Source: Amblyomma americanum (lineage: Eukaryota > Arthropoda > Arachnida > Ixodida > Ixodidae). From it: 64,000 nucleotides of DNA. The notes below the pieces were generated by a model. It saw nothing but the letters and a program-made list of their open reading frames with translations. It searched no databases and was not told where the DNA came from. Below, piece by piece: positions 55,308 through 64,000 of the stretch. Position numbers and translations under genes: made by a program. The DNA lies in assembly GCF_052857255.1 (NCBI RefSeq), contig NC_135505.1, positions 45,958,520 through 46,022,519 of the forward strand, written 5' to 3'. Within the stretch, counting starts at the first letter, position 1, and every line of letters starts with the position of its first letter.

Positions 55308-55461
55308 CAACATACATACATACATACATACATACATACATACATACATACATACATACATACATACATACATACATACATACATACATACATACATACA
55401 TACATACATACATACATACATACATACATACATACATACATACATACATACATACATACAA
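55308..55461 (-). repeat. (TGTA)n microsatellite, ~37 units
   Basis: CATA/TGTA tetranucleotide array of about 150 bp. On the minus strand it follows directly after GGAAAATAAAACATGT, the end of the nested LINE 3' UTR, and is followed by endonuclease sequence of the host LINE. It therefore looks like the expanded 3' tail of the nested LINE. Reading frames across it give only Tyr-Val-Cys-Met or Thr-Tyr-Ile-His repeats and are not genes. Confidence 0.9.
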
Positions 55462-55464
55462 CAT

Positions 55465-56500
55465 GTTTTATTTTCCACAAAGAAGTGGAAGGAGGAGGAG
55501 GAAAAAGCCGTGGATTTGCGGCTTGAGAAATCCTCTGCCCCCTTACTGTGTACACAGCAGCAGAGTGGGGCAATAGACAAAGATAAAATGTCGCATTGTT
55601 TTTTTTTCTAAAGTGAGAAGAAGAAAAGCACCATATCGCATCAGTCAATAAAATAAGCATAAATAAGAGTTTCAATAGAGCACTGATTTTGGACACCTGG
55701 AAAACGTTTTCTAAAAATAAAACAATGTAATGTAATTGAGCTTGAATATAGACCTTAGTGTTCATTCACAAAAGGAAGTATGAGCAGCAAAATATTTGTG
55801 CATATTTTCAAGCGACACATTGAGTACATCAGTACCTTCTTTTTCTACAGCATTAAATAATCGCGGAAGATTATACCGGAGTGTTTGTTGTCCATAAGCA
55901 GTGCAACATTTTGGAACTTTCCATCGTTCTAGAGTTCGGGTGCTGTAGGTGGGATAAATAGGTTTTAGTTCTGCCATTTCCGTAAAAACTGGACTCCCCT
56001 CGTTGGACACCTGAACGGTACTGCGTGCATAATTTGTATTCGTATATATTTCTTATTTTCAATGAACTAAACGAAGCGAAGGTATGTGAAGACGGTGCTC
56101 CCTATTCAACATTTTTAATTATTCGCACTTTTCTTTTCTGTACTAACTGAAGCTTCAACAGATTTGTTTTTATTGATGTTCCTCATACTAAATGAGAGCA
56201 GTTAAGGTGGGAGACAAAGAGAGCGTTGTAGACCATCAGTTAAACTTTTTTGGAAGAGCATAACGGTGGCGATTTAAAATTCCAGTCGTGCAGCTCAGTT
56301 TGCTTATTAGATTGTTTACGTGATCATTCTATTGTAAAGTTGGAGCAAAATATACCCCTAACACCTTGACACTATCTACCACATTACTGGCTGCAGATCT
56401 AAACATTACGGTTCCGTGTAACGAAATTTGTTTACATTTTGGTCGAAAAACTACTACCTTTGTTTTGTTTGGTTAATTTTTAATTGATTGAGTGAAGTAC
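55465..56500 (-). mobile_element. CR1/L2-like LINE 3' fragment nested in the Tx1-like LINE
   Basis: Minus-strand pieces: KVVVFRPKCKQISLHGTV (near 56450), VKVLGVYFAPTLQ (near 56370), RHRYALPKKV, LKLQLVQKRKVRIIKNVE (near 56130), YSTRTLERWKVPKC (about 55950-55910) and a C-terminus YFAAHTSFCE-stop at 55762. A 3' UTR and AATAAA follow, then the TGTA array. It is 5'-truncated inside the RT thumb. The C-terminus is two partly overlapping frames because of a frameshift near 55950. Confidence 0.75.
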
Positions 56501-57019
56501 ACGACTCTAATTTGCGCAGAAAATTATTTGCTATGCCCGCCACGTTGTATTCGCATGCAAAATCAGTAAGTAAAGCAGCTCTGGGTAGATAGCGCTTACT
56601 TAACACTGCTAGGTATTCATCCCAACAAACACAATTGAAATCACCCAACACCATAATTTTACGATCCGTGCGCAAATCTTCAACTAGTGACAGGAAACAG
56701 AGCCTTCGATCATGGTGCTTTACAGGGGCATAAACACAAATAATTCGCCACTGGAAATCCTAAATTGTGAGTCGTCTGTCATAATCTGTGGGATACGACA
56801 CGACAGTTATCCCCAGTGTGTTGGCCAGGAACAGCATGCACCCTTCTGATAAGCCTCTCGAGTTACTAAAGATGACATCAAATTCTGACAAAAAAAGCTC
56901 TACAGCAGCATCATTCTCCTCACCAGAGGACAGCTTGGTTTCATGGATGGCTGCCACGCTCAAACCCGATTACGTTAAACGATGCCGCAACTGATGTTGC
57001 TTGCGGCGGTTACACAAAG

Positions 57020-58415
57020 CCCTATTAGTAAGGGTAGCGACCTGAAACGCTGCGACGCCTGCCATTTTTGGTGCTTGTCTTATTAAACACCATCACCTGC
57101 ACTTGCGTGGCCCGCCTGAAAATAAGGAACCTATAGGGCAGACATCGCCTTTCGTTTTGAGGTTACCCTTCCAACTGCCCCCGCACCCGGTGCCATCTGC
57201 TCATCGCCACCGACAGACGCCTCATCAGGTGCAGGACGCTTCAAAGGTGCGCTGCTCTCCATCGCCTCTTCCGAGACAGCCAAGGCTTCGGCCCATGAAG
57301 CCGAGTGGACCACATCACTCGCAATCATGCTCACGGCAGACGGGCACCGAACACACTAAAGGCTGACACTTCAGGCGACGTACTGCTGCACTCCGGCGAC
57401 GAAGGGGCAATGCCGTCGTAGCTGGCATGTCGCACATTCACTGGCTGCAGCGCCCCCGCTGACTCCACAGAAGGGATGTCCAGCTCTCGTGATCGCTGGG
57501 TGGCAGATAGGGTTCTTGATCAGACCCGGGCAGACACGGGTCCGGTGGCTCTGAGTCTCGAGACAGGGATTCCTGTTTTTCCGTACTTGAAGTCGGCCCC
57601 TTGCCGTTATTTGGTGCAGAAGCCTTTGGTCCATCTTCTGTCGGGAGCTCATGACTCAGTTCACCCCACGCTTCCACTACTTCGACATACTAGCTAGCGA
57701 ACAAGGTAGACGTACACAAGAAGAATTCATATAGCCCAAACGCTAGGTCCTCTCTGAATTCCTTGCATTCCTGGGAATTCCTAGGTCCTAGCGTCTGTCC
57801 TGTCTGAATTCTGTTTGTGTACGTCTACCTTGTGCGCTAGCCAGTATGTCGAATTATAGCAACAAACTATCACAATTAAGAGCCTTGGACTTCCAAAACA
57901 TCCAAAACATGCATAATGTGTCCTGACCCCGCTTGACCTTCATATATCCAGTTGTCCAGGCGTAACCTGTAAGCATAACTCATAACACAGTTGTATACTG
58001 TGAGCCCAAAGCATCGGCACTGGGTGCATTGAGGCGTACGACACTGACGACGCGCATGGCCCACACGGTTACTACGAAGATAGCGGAGACCTGTCTTGGA
58101 TCGCAACTAAAGCTTGTACCCCGAAAACATTGAGCGTGTGAGGAATTGTACTTGCTGACACTGCATCCTTAAGCGTGAGCGAGATTTCACGGTTCGATGT
58201 TTCCATGTGCTCCATTGCGGGGCACCGCCACTTCTCAAGCTCGATAGTTTGTACAGTACCAAAAAGCTCCAAAGCTTCCACGATCCTCCGGTGCTCTATG
58301 TAGTGCGGGAGCCACATGAGCTTAAGCTTCACTTTTTTCGTGTCCGGTTCAAACACGATACATTCCAGACCTTTGACGTGGAACTCTGCTGTGTCCATAA
58401 GCTTCTGTTTTGAGG
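57020..58415 (-). pseudogene. Tx1-like LINE ORF1 (nucleic-acid binding)
   Basis: From 58395 the reading contains FHVKGLECIVFEPDTKKVKL, WLPHYIEHRRIVEALELFG and REISLTLKDAVSASTIPH, an RRM-like region. It is followed by NRVGHARRQCRTPQCTQC (57876-58106), a CCHC knuckle whose first two Cys are changed (RYLRSNRVGHARRQC). A Pro/Ser/Glu-rich C-terminal part follows (57677-57131), interrupted by the 172 bp fold-back at 57682-57853. It would package the element RNA. Confidence 0.65.
57682..57853. mobile_element. 172 bp fold-back element
   Basis: The ends TTCGACATACTAGCTAGCG (57682) and the reverse complement of CGCTAGCCAGTATGTCGAA (57835-57853) pair, and pairing continues through AACAAGGTAGACGTACACAA (57701) with few mismatches for about 50 bp. 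A second inverted pair (ACGCTAGGTCC/GGTCCTAGCGT) lies inside. It interrupts the ORF1 of the Tx1-like LINE. No coding capacity. Confidence 0.75.
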
Positions 58416-59040
58416 AACTGCTTCGCTTACCCACGGAACATTTCCTACAGCCTGGAAACAAGCCAAAATAATTCCGCTTCACAAAAGTGGGAGCACATCT
58501 GACGCAGGTAACTACAGGCCCATTTCTCGTACGAGCACATGCTTCAAACTGCTTGAGCACATAGTGTGTAATCATCTATCCAGTTATCTGGAAACTTACA
58601 ACTTACTATCACAAGTGCAACATGGTTTCCGTAAGAGGTTGTCTAATATAACACAGCTTGTTCAGACAGTTCAGGATCTTTCACAAACAATAGATATCCG
58701 AGGACAGATTGACATAATTTTCTTAGACTTCGCCATAGCGTTTGATAAAGTATCACATCCGAAACTCTTGCTAAAAATGAATGCAATATAATCCCAATTT
58801 TACTAAATGGTTTACATCCTACCTTCAGTCTCGTGAGCTGTATGTTGAAATAAATAAAATTAAATCCAGGTCTAAACCTGTTTGGTCTGGAGTACGTCAA
58901 GGTAGTGTTTTGGGGCCTCTGTTATTTCTAATCTTAATTAATGATTTGCCTTCTGATATAAACGTTCCAATAAAACTGTTCGGAGACGACTGCGTCACAT
59001 ATAATAGGGTTGACTCTTTAAGTGACCAGCTAGAGCTTAA
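58416..59040 (+). mobile_element. CR1-like LINE RT fragment
   Basis: Plus-strand pieces: AWKQAKIIPLHKSG (near 58455), GNYRPISRTSTCFKLLEHIV (58510), LLSQVQHGFRKRLSNITQLV (58600), IDIIFLDFAIAFDKVSHPKL (motif A, 58707), WSGVRQGSVLGPLLFLILIN (58884-58943) and KLFGDDCVTYNRV (motif C as FGDD, about 58974). One frame change near 58790. It begins abruptly where the minus-strand Tx1-like LINE starts and ends abruptly where the Penelope-like element starts. Confidence 0.8.
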
Positions 59041-60513
59041 CGCAAAAAAGACGAACTGCGCAACAAGAACACGGACGAAAGGGAGGCAGACACACACTAA
59101 CGCAGACTTACAACTTTACTAAAGGAAGGAATACAGGGCAAATATATATAGCGATCCCCAACGCACTTCAAATCTGATCAATATGGCACGTGACAATCTG
59201 CCCAGGCGATAAACAGACCACACAAGAACCAACCGCTTACAAGATAATCTTATACCGGGCCGGCCCTTTCTATGAAAACAAAAAGCAAAGGAACGCGTAG
59301 CGACAGTGCACGCTTGAGAATTACGCGTTCTGCAAAGTAAGGAAATTCATAACAAAAACCACACCATTGTAGCCAACTGATACCACTGAAGCTCGAACCG
59401 CTTACAAGCGCAGGGGCTGACACCAAAACGAAGGGACGAAGCACTCCCCCTTTTGAAAGCAAACGAAACGGGAAACAAAAACAACCACATCGGTCATCGT
59501 CAAAAACAAAAAAAAACAGTGAAAAAAGGCACCAGGTCAAAAAGGTAAAAAACAAAAAATCATGAATCAGCTCAAGAAGCTACGTCACAAAAAACAGTGA
59601 AAATATGCACCGAGTCATTTAAAAAAACAAAAAGATGAACGACGGGACAACAGTTTAAGACAACAACGGTTTTAAAAAAGGGGGGTGAATGAAATCCAAA
59701 GCGTAGGAAAACATCTCAAACCATGACAGAACCGAAACAAAACTGAGATCGCTAATCAAATGAACAACGAAAGCATCAACGCAATCAGGAGGCACTGCTC
59801 AATCACCAGGGCACAAACAGGCCACTAGGCTACACATGCCCCCGCAAAAAAGAAAATTCTTTGGATGATAAGGTAATGGAAGCCTTGCTAACGCAGTTGT
59901 CCGTAGTGCCGATGTAAAATGTTTCGACGACGAGACGCTCCCATTTGTCATTCAATCTGGCCAGAAAATCCGTCTTTTCGAACCATGGTACACAGTCCCG
60001 TTGCTTCATTTTTGTGCAGTCCGCACAATGCTTAGCCAAAAACCCTCCATCGTTGTTTGCCACGCTCAACCGGTGCTCTCTTGCTCTTTCATTAAAGCAT
60101 CTGCCGGTTTGGCCTATGTAGACTTTTCCAATACACAGGCCAATACACAGAATCTCACAGAGGTCCAGAATCTGCGCGAGCGTGTCTCTTGAGTAATTAT
60201 GAGCATGTAAATTACAGATGTCGGAATTAACCGAGTACCATGCGGTAAATTTCCTCCGTGCTTGGCGTGCAGTCGTAGGGCCGTCGTGTGGCACCCAGTG
60301 GAACGCCCACTTCGCCATGCACGGCGCTGGGAAGAGTTCACTGTAGCGCTTGCCCGGCAGATGGCGCGCGGCTAAGCAAAATTTCTGCGTCGGAGTAGTG
60401 TAGTTCGCTTCTGAACAGGTGTGATCGAACTGCAGCAGTGTGCGAGTGCTAGTGTGTGGAAGCGTCTCTCTTGTCTTTAGAGGCCTCCTAGAGGCTCCGA
60501 GCGATTTGTCCAA
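59041..60513 (-). mobile_element. Penelope-like element, 3' part
   Basis: On the minus strand a GIY-YIG nuclease domain (60150-59830) is followed by a T-rich 3' region of about 750 bp that ends GCGCAGTTCGTCTTTTTTGC at 59041. The RT that should precede the nuclease is not recognised, so the copy is 5'-truncated. The sequence from 60513 to about 60150 is open but cannot be assigned; it may be non-element DNA. Confidence 0.7.
59830..60513 (-). CDS. Open frame with Penelope-type GIY-YIG nuclease
   Basis: 227 codons. From about residue 125, GKVYIGQTGRCFNERAREH carries the YIG half and the Arg/Glu-type helix of GIY-YIG nucleases as they occur at the C-terminus of Penelope retroelements. HCADC and DCVPWFEKTDFLARL follow, then WERLVVETFYIGTTDNCVSK with the conserved Glu, and LSSKEFSFL near the end, which is the normal Penelope C-terminus. 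The first GIY half reads CIGLCIG and looks altered. Residues 1-120 lack Penelope RT motifs. The ATG at 60513 is arbitrary. Confidence 0.7.
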   Translation of the reverse strand: MDKSLGASRRPLKTRETLPHTSTRTLLQFDHTCSEANYTTPTQKFCLAARHLPGKRYSELFPAPCMAKWAFHWVPHDGPTTARQARRKFTAWYSVNSDICNLHAHNYSRDTLAQILDLCEILCIGLCIGKVYIGQTGRCFNERAREHRLSVANNDGGFLAKHCADCTKMKQRDCVPWFEKTDFLARLNDKWERLVVETFYIGTTDNCVSKASITLSSKEFSFLRGHV

Positions 60514-62589
60514 CGGTCAAGGCGATGACGCACCGTGCACTCCTTGGCAGCGCTGAAACAGGCCGTCACGTTCCAATGTTAAAGATGAAGCTTAAGCGTC
60601 CTCTATTTTTTACTGCATTTTACAACCAGTGTTTCTGTGGCGTGAAAATGCATTTGTTAACTCTTAGTGTTTCGAAGAGAGCAGATGTATTAAACAAATG
60701 ATGAATTTGATAAATAAGAATCATTTTATTACACCAAAAATACTTTGTCACTGCACCGTTGCCACTTTCTCATTAAGGAGAGGAAGGCTGAGAACTCTAT
60801 TTCATTTCTGGGAAGCCTCGAGATCCTTGCCCAGCCAAGGATGGTGGCTGAGGTAGCGTGACCTCAATTTAAAGCTTTTACTATTAACGATGTGAAAACT
60901 TTGTTTTTTCATTGCTGTGCAGAACGAAGTAATTTTTTGCCCCTTCGCCTTAGCGTTATTTTACGATTTTTATGCAGTTCTGCAGATATCAATTTTTCTA
61001 TGCCTTGATCGTGACCCATAATAGATTTAGATGCTTATATGCCACTTTACACAACAACAAGTAAAAGAAATTAAAGCGAACGTCAAGAACTTGAAAAATT
61101 GGAGACCGTTCTGCTTACTCTTCGTTGCCTACAACGTAATCGCTAACAGAGTCAGGACAACCTAACACATCTCTAAACCAATTGAACAGGAGGACTTTCG
61201 CAAAGGTTACTTGCTAATACATTATCTTCCCACCTTCAATCAGGCGATAGGGAAATACACAGGGTTGATGACTAAGCTTTAGAGGATTCTTAAAATGAGG
61301 TACCGAGACCTACGCGAAATTCACTTCTGCACATAAATCATGCAGCCAGAAGGAAAAAAAAATATAACTGCAATCACTTATTCAGCGTTTTAGTGAGAGC
61401 AGATAGCCTGCATGTTTGTAATGAAACTAAGAGGCAGTAGTATTACTTCACAAGTCAGTTTCGTCAATTTTTTCAACATGCCCGTGTTCCGAGATACCCG
61501 GTTACAAATGTTCATCCCAGTTCGTGTAAATTAAGCATGAAAAACTGCGACAACCGGAGCAGAGCTCCTCCGCGGTGTAATACGGCTTTTGCGTGCTGTG
61601 TGTTGTGTGACAACGGGGTAAAGGCATAGGGGAAAGTTGATAATTGTTCCCCGTTCACTCTTGATTCGCAAAATAAAGAAAGAACATGAGAGCGCTGAAG
61701 AAGCAAGCAACCACGCAGACTGTAATGACGGCGGAAGTTGTGCTTCCGAGGCATGGGAGCCAGCGGAGAAGCGAGAATACAACGTGCATTCTTAGTGGGT
61801 GCGTAGGCAGCCAGACATTTCCTCTGCTTGGGTAACGCAAATCAAGTGAGCGCAAATTTTTATTTCTTATAATTTTTATTGCAATGAACAAAAATAGTGG
61901 ACATAGAAAAGTTAGCTTTTCCATTGTGCTATTTCTATTCACTGAGCTCAAGCACCATTGTAACTTTTCATGAAAACATGAAACCTGCCAAGATAAAAGT
62001 CTCCAAATACTGCCCCTCTACAGCAGTATGACACATAGTCCGTTCTCGCGTTGCGTGGATAAATCTACGCAGTACTTCTGGTCAGGTGCTCTAAAAGGTG
62101 GATTTTATCTTACTCTTCATATCACTGAGTTCAGTGGACTCGGTTGCATAAACTCAATATTCAACGCGGTGAAACACCAGGGAATCTGCTGGCCAAAATA
62201 TAGCGCGCCCGATCCACTGTCTTGAAAAATGGGTGCCCAACCAACTATTTAAAAGGGAAAAGAAATATTGCGGTGGGACTTCAATATTGCACAAAAATAA
62301 GGCTGATCCTATAGGGGGACATCGGAGACATAGTTGTCAAACAGATTACTAAGTATTTCTTGCGTGTACTTCTTTTTGTTTAGATTGTCCGGAAAAATGA
62401 GGTTTTAATGATCTTGTTCCTGAGAGTTTCGCACCACACATTCATACTCCAGCGAACTTGGTGCTTGTGTTGTCGCTGCCAGTGTGCATTTCCTTATGAC
62501 TGGTAGTGGGCGTTGTGAACATTTACGGTGACATTCTGGTGAAATCAAGCATGATCAGCCTAAATTGGCTTGCGTAGAAACTCGTTGTC
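60514..62589. other. No gene recognised
   Basis: Two kilobases of AT-rich sequence. Around 61512-61951 three minus-strand frames are open at once (up to 98 codons), one with a hydrophobic segment, but with no motif or splice context I would trust. AATAAAG near 61671-61677 is the only signal. Confidence 0.3.
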
Positions 62590-63760
62590 ATAAAAAATGT
62601 TTGCACCACTGCCAAATTCATGATATGCGCAGATGACACTAGTCTGTTTTTACATATTCTTGTGTAGAGAACACGTCGGCTCTTGGGAACGCTGATTTAT
62701 GTGAGCTTCATCGATGGAGTTCATTGAATGCACTGTCTATAAATGAAAACAACACAAAGGCTGTACTTTTTCAACCTAAAAACAAAAATGTCCATATTTA
62801 CGGCCATTTGCAAACGTGTTCCTCTATTACCAAGTTTGTGCCATCATATAAATGCCTCATGGTCGTATTTCAAAACAACGTACTTTGAAATCTTCATACA
62901 AACTCAGTTGCTAAAAAAATCGCTCGTGTTGTGGGAATACTAACGAAACCTCTATTTTTTCTTCCCTTGAGCGTGAGAAAACTCCTTTATAACTCTCTCT
63001 TCCTGCCTCATCTGAATTTCTGCCATTTAGTCTGGGGAAACACCACAATGTCTAACATCACGAAAGTTTTGCTATTGCAGAAGAGAGGATTGTGCGCTAT
63101 CGCTAATTCTTCTTATTACGCTCATACGCAACATATTTTTAGCTCCCTCAACTTAGAGCCGGTCACTTGCATATATCATAGTTTTTTACTCCAGCGTTTC
63201 ACTACTGCGAAATAACAGAACACGAAATTTTTCGAGCATTTGTCTCTATTGAAAATGAATTCTAACATTTACAACACACATCACAGAGAAGCATGGTACG
63301 TTCCTAAAGCGCGCGCTAACTATCGTCAACAAATGTTACTCCACACACTACCACCTTTTTTAAACTTATTAGAAGTTCAATAGACACCTAAATCTCCTTT
63401 AATAGGATCTTTGTGGATTCCTTTTTTTTTGGCCTTCGCTGTACCGTACACTGACGGCATGAATGCTTAACCAATATTCTTTTTTATACTATATCGTTTT
63501 AAACTATACGCTTTCTGTAATTTAATTCCTTGCAGCATTCAATCTTTCATTTTTTTACCCGTGTGTATTTAGGTTATAGAATGTTCACCAATGCTTTTTT
63601 CGTTTATCTAATATTGGATCGTTGTGTTCTCTTTGTTGCGTATAGTGCTATTTCCGTAGGGCGTACAGAGCCCGTCAAGCCGAATTCATTTGGCTATTTG
63701 TCAGTATTCCCGTCATCTGTACATTTACAGATGCAAATAAACTTGAATTGAATATATTTT
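62590..63760 (+). mobile_element. CR1-like LINE 3' end
   Basis: 5'-truncated in the RT palm: ICADDTSLF near 62626 (motif C as CADD). It continues through LTKPLFFLPLSVRKLLYNSL, HLNFCHLVWGNTTMSNITKV and IANSSYYAHTQHIFSSLNLE (62931-63215) and a decayed C-terminus to about 63380. The 3' UTR ends AAATAAACTTGAATTGAATA at about 63734-63753, the same kind of tail as the LINE ending at 10870, so the two may be of one family. Confidence 0.75.
62931..63215 (+). pseudogene. RT thumb fragment of CR1-like LINE
   Basis: A 94-codon frame with YNSLFLPHLNFCHLVWGNTT and QKRGLCAIANSSYYAHTQHI, the SHLNYC..VWG and QK...R.I....Y..H...LF pattern that closes CR1/L2-type RTs. It ends at a stop inside the expected domain. 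Confidence 0.75.
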
Positions 63761-63967
63761 GACGAGATTCCAAATCGTCAAATGAAGTCGCCTTTGAAGG
63801 TTTGCCGTACGTAATTTCTGGTGAAGGGAACCTGGTACGGATGGAAGTTATGTTTTCTTGGCACGTTGATGAGTGTTCCCATGATGCATTCGCCTTCTTC
63901 AGGAATCTGGCGACTGATTACTACTGCAATGAGGTGTGCGTAAGCTAGAACACCATTTTCCTACTAT

Positions 63968-64000
63968 CCGCCGCGTTGGCTCAGTGGTAATGGCGCTCGG
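63968..64000 (+). mobile_element. tRNA-derived SINE (Ruka-like), copy 6, cut by window end
   Basis: CCGCCGCGTTGGCTCAGTGG starts the tRNA-like head of the same SINE family, here on the plus strand with an intact A box (TGGCTCAGTGG). The B box and body lie beyond the window. Confidence 0.85.

Larger units (their letters stand above)
55160..56990 (-). pseudogene. Tx1-like LINE endonuclease, split by another LINE
   Basis: The N-terminal part reads VAAIHETKLSSGEENDAAVE (near 56955, with the metal-binding Glu) and KIMVLGDFNCVCWDEYLAVL (near 56650, GDFN landmark). The C-terminal part resumes after the insertion with HFTHFQCFSSARLDKI at about 55295-55250 and MFFSDHRKVSLRIG (SDH landmark, near 55190). 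Together these give the full APE-type nuclease order. The interruption is a CR1-like LINE ending in a (TGTA)n tract. Confidence 0.75.
51890..58415 (-). mobile_element. L1/Tx1-like LINE, nearly complete, with nested insertions
   Basis: Minus-strand order: ORF1 (58415-57020), endonuclease (56990-56500, resuming at 55280-55160), linker and RT (55000-52900), and a C-terminal region down to about 51930, ending with CAATAAAG and an A-rich tail near 51905-51890. ORF1 with a CCHC motif plus an APE endonuclease and this RT style fits Tx1/L1-group LINEs. Foreign DNA inside: 57682-57853 (fold-back), 55308-56500 (another LINE plus its microsatellite tail) and about 53503-54197 (unclassified). Many point mutations and frameshifts are present. 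Confidence 0.78.

Noticed and set aside
55215..55765. Long Tyr-Val-Cys-Met and Thr-Tyr-Ile-His repeat proteins
   Set aside because: They are translations of the tetranucleotide microsatellite; no gene context.
61512..61951. Hydrophobic minus-strand ORFs, possible membrane or signal peptide exon
   Set aside because: Three frames are open at once, with no motif, no credible splice sites and no neighbours; likely chance.
1..64000. CRISPR array, bacterial operon, prophage or integron
   Set aside because: The only regular array is a tetranucleotide microsatellite; no cas or bacterial genes; all coding signals are retroelement or eukaryotic.

Overview
The window is eukaryotic and almost certainly from a hard tick (Ixodidae, possibly a metastriate such as Rhipicephalus or Dermacentor). 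That is inference from the repeats: several copies of a roughly 230 bp tRNA-derived SINE resembling the Ruka family known from ixodid ticks, tick-like LINE, Gypsy and Penelope relatives, and a leucine-rich-repeat protein of a type I recall as expanded in ticks. There is no operon structure, no bacterial gene and no CRISPR. I find no intact host protein-coding gene. The only host features I can support are one canonical tRNA-Asn(GTT) at 45919-45992 and one dead LRR gene at 28962-32108 (minus).

Layout. 1-3.4 kb: a SINE, then the first ORF of a minus-strand LINE split by a 558 bp TTAA-flanked inverted-repeat element. 3.6-10.9 kb: a CR1-like LINE into which a 4.6 kb I-clade LINE (zinc knuckles, endonuclease, reverse transcriptase, RNase H) is inserted; the missing end of the host LINE reappears beyond it. 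11.9-14.9 kb: an RTE tail and a second, 5'-truncated copy of the I-clade LINE. 16.35-18.8 kb: a non-autonomous LTR retrotransposon with two ~580 bp LTRs, a tRNA-Lys primer binding site and an AGTT target duplication. 19-28 kb: mostly unrecognised AT-rich DNA with a SINE, a possible THAP-like fragment, a LINE tail and a 45 bp-arm hairpin. 28.9-32.1 kb: the LRR pseudogene, broken by a 782 bp miniature LTR element (TRIM) and by a SINE with a perfect 9 bp target duplication.

35-41.9 kb: LTR-like and SINE-like pieces, a palindrome-rich repeat, and a LINE whose 5' part is inverted relative to its 3' part, as expected from twin priming. 42.4-44 kb: a decayed Gypsy pol. 47.5-51.1 kb: a better preserved Gypsy element with gag, zinc knuckle, protease, RT (YLDD), RNase H and integrase. 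51.9-58.4 kb: an almost complete L1/Tx1-like LINE (minus) containing three foreign pieces: a ~0.7 kb insertion, a CR1-like LINE ending in a ~150 bp (TGTA)n tail, and a 172 bp fold-back element. 58.4-60.5 kb: a CR1-like RT fragment abutting a Penelope-like element with a GIY-YIG nuclease domain. 62.6-63.8 kb: the 3' end of another CR1-like LINE, then a SINE running off the end.

The window is therefore a nest of selfish elements. Its main value is the order of insertion events that can be read from it and a few unclassified small elements. I see no convincing new functional system. All domain calls are by eye from translation; no database search was run.
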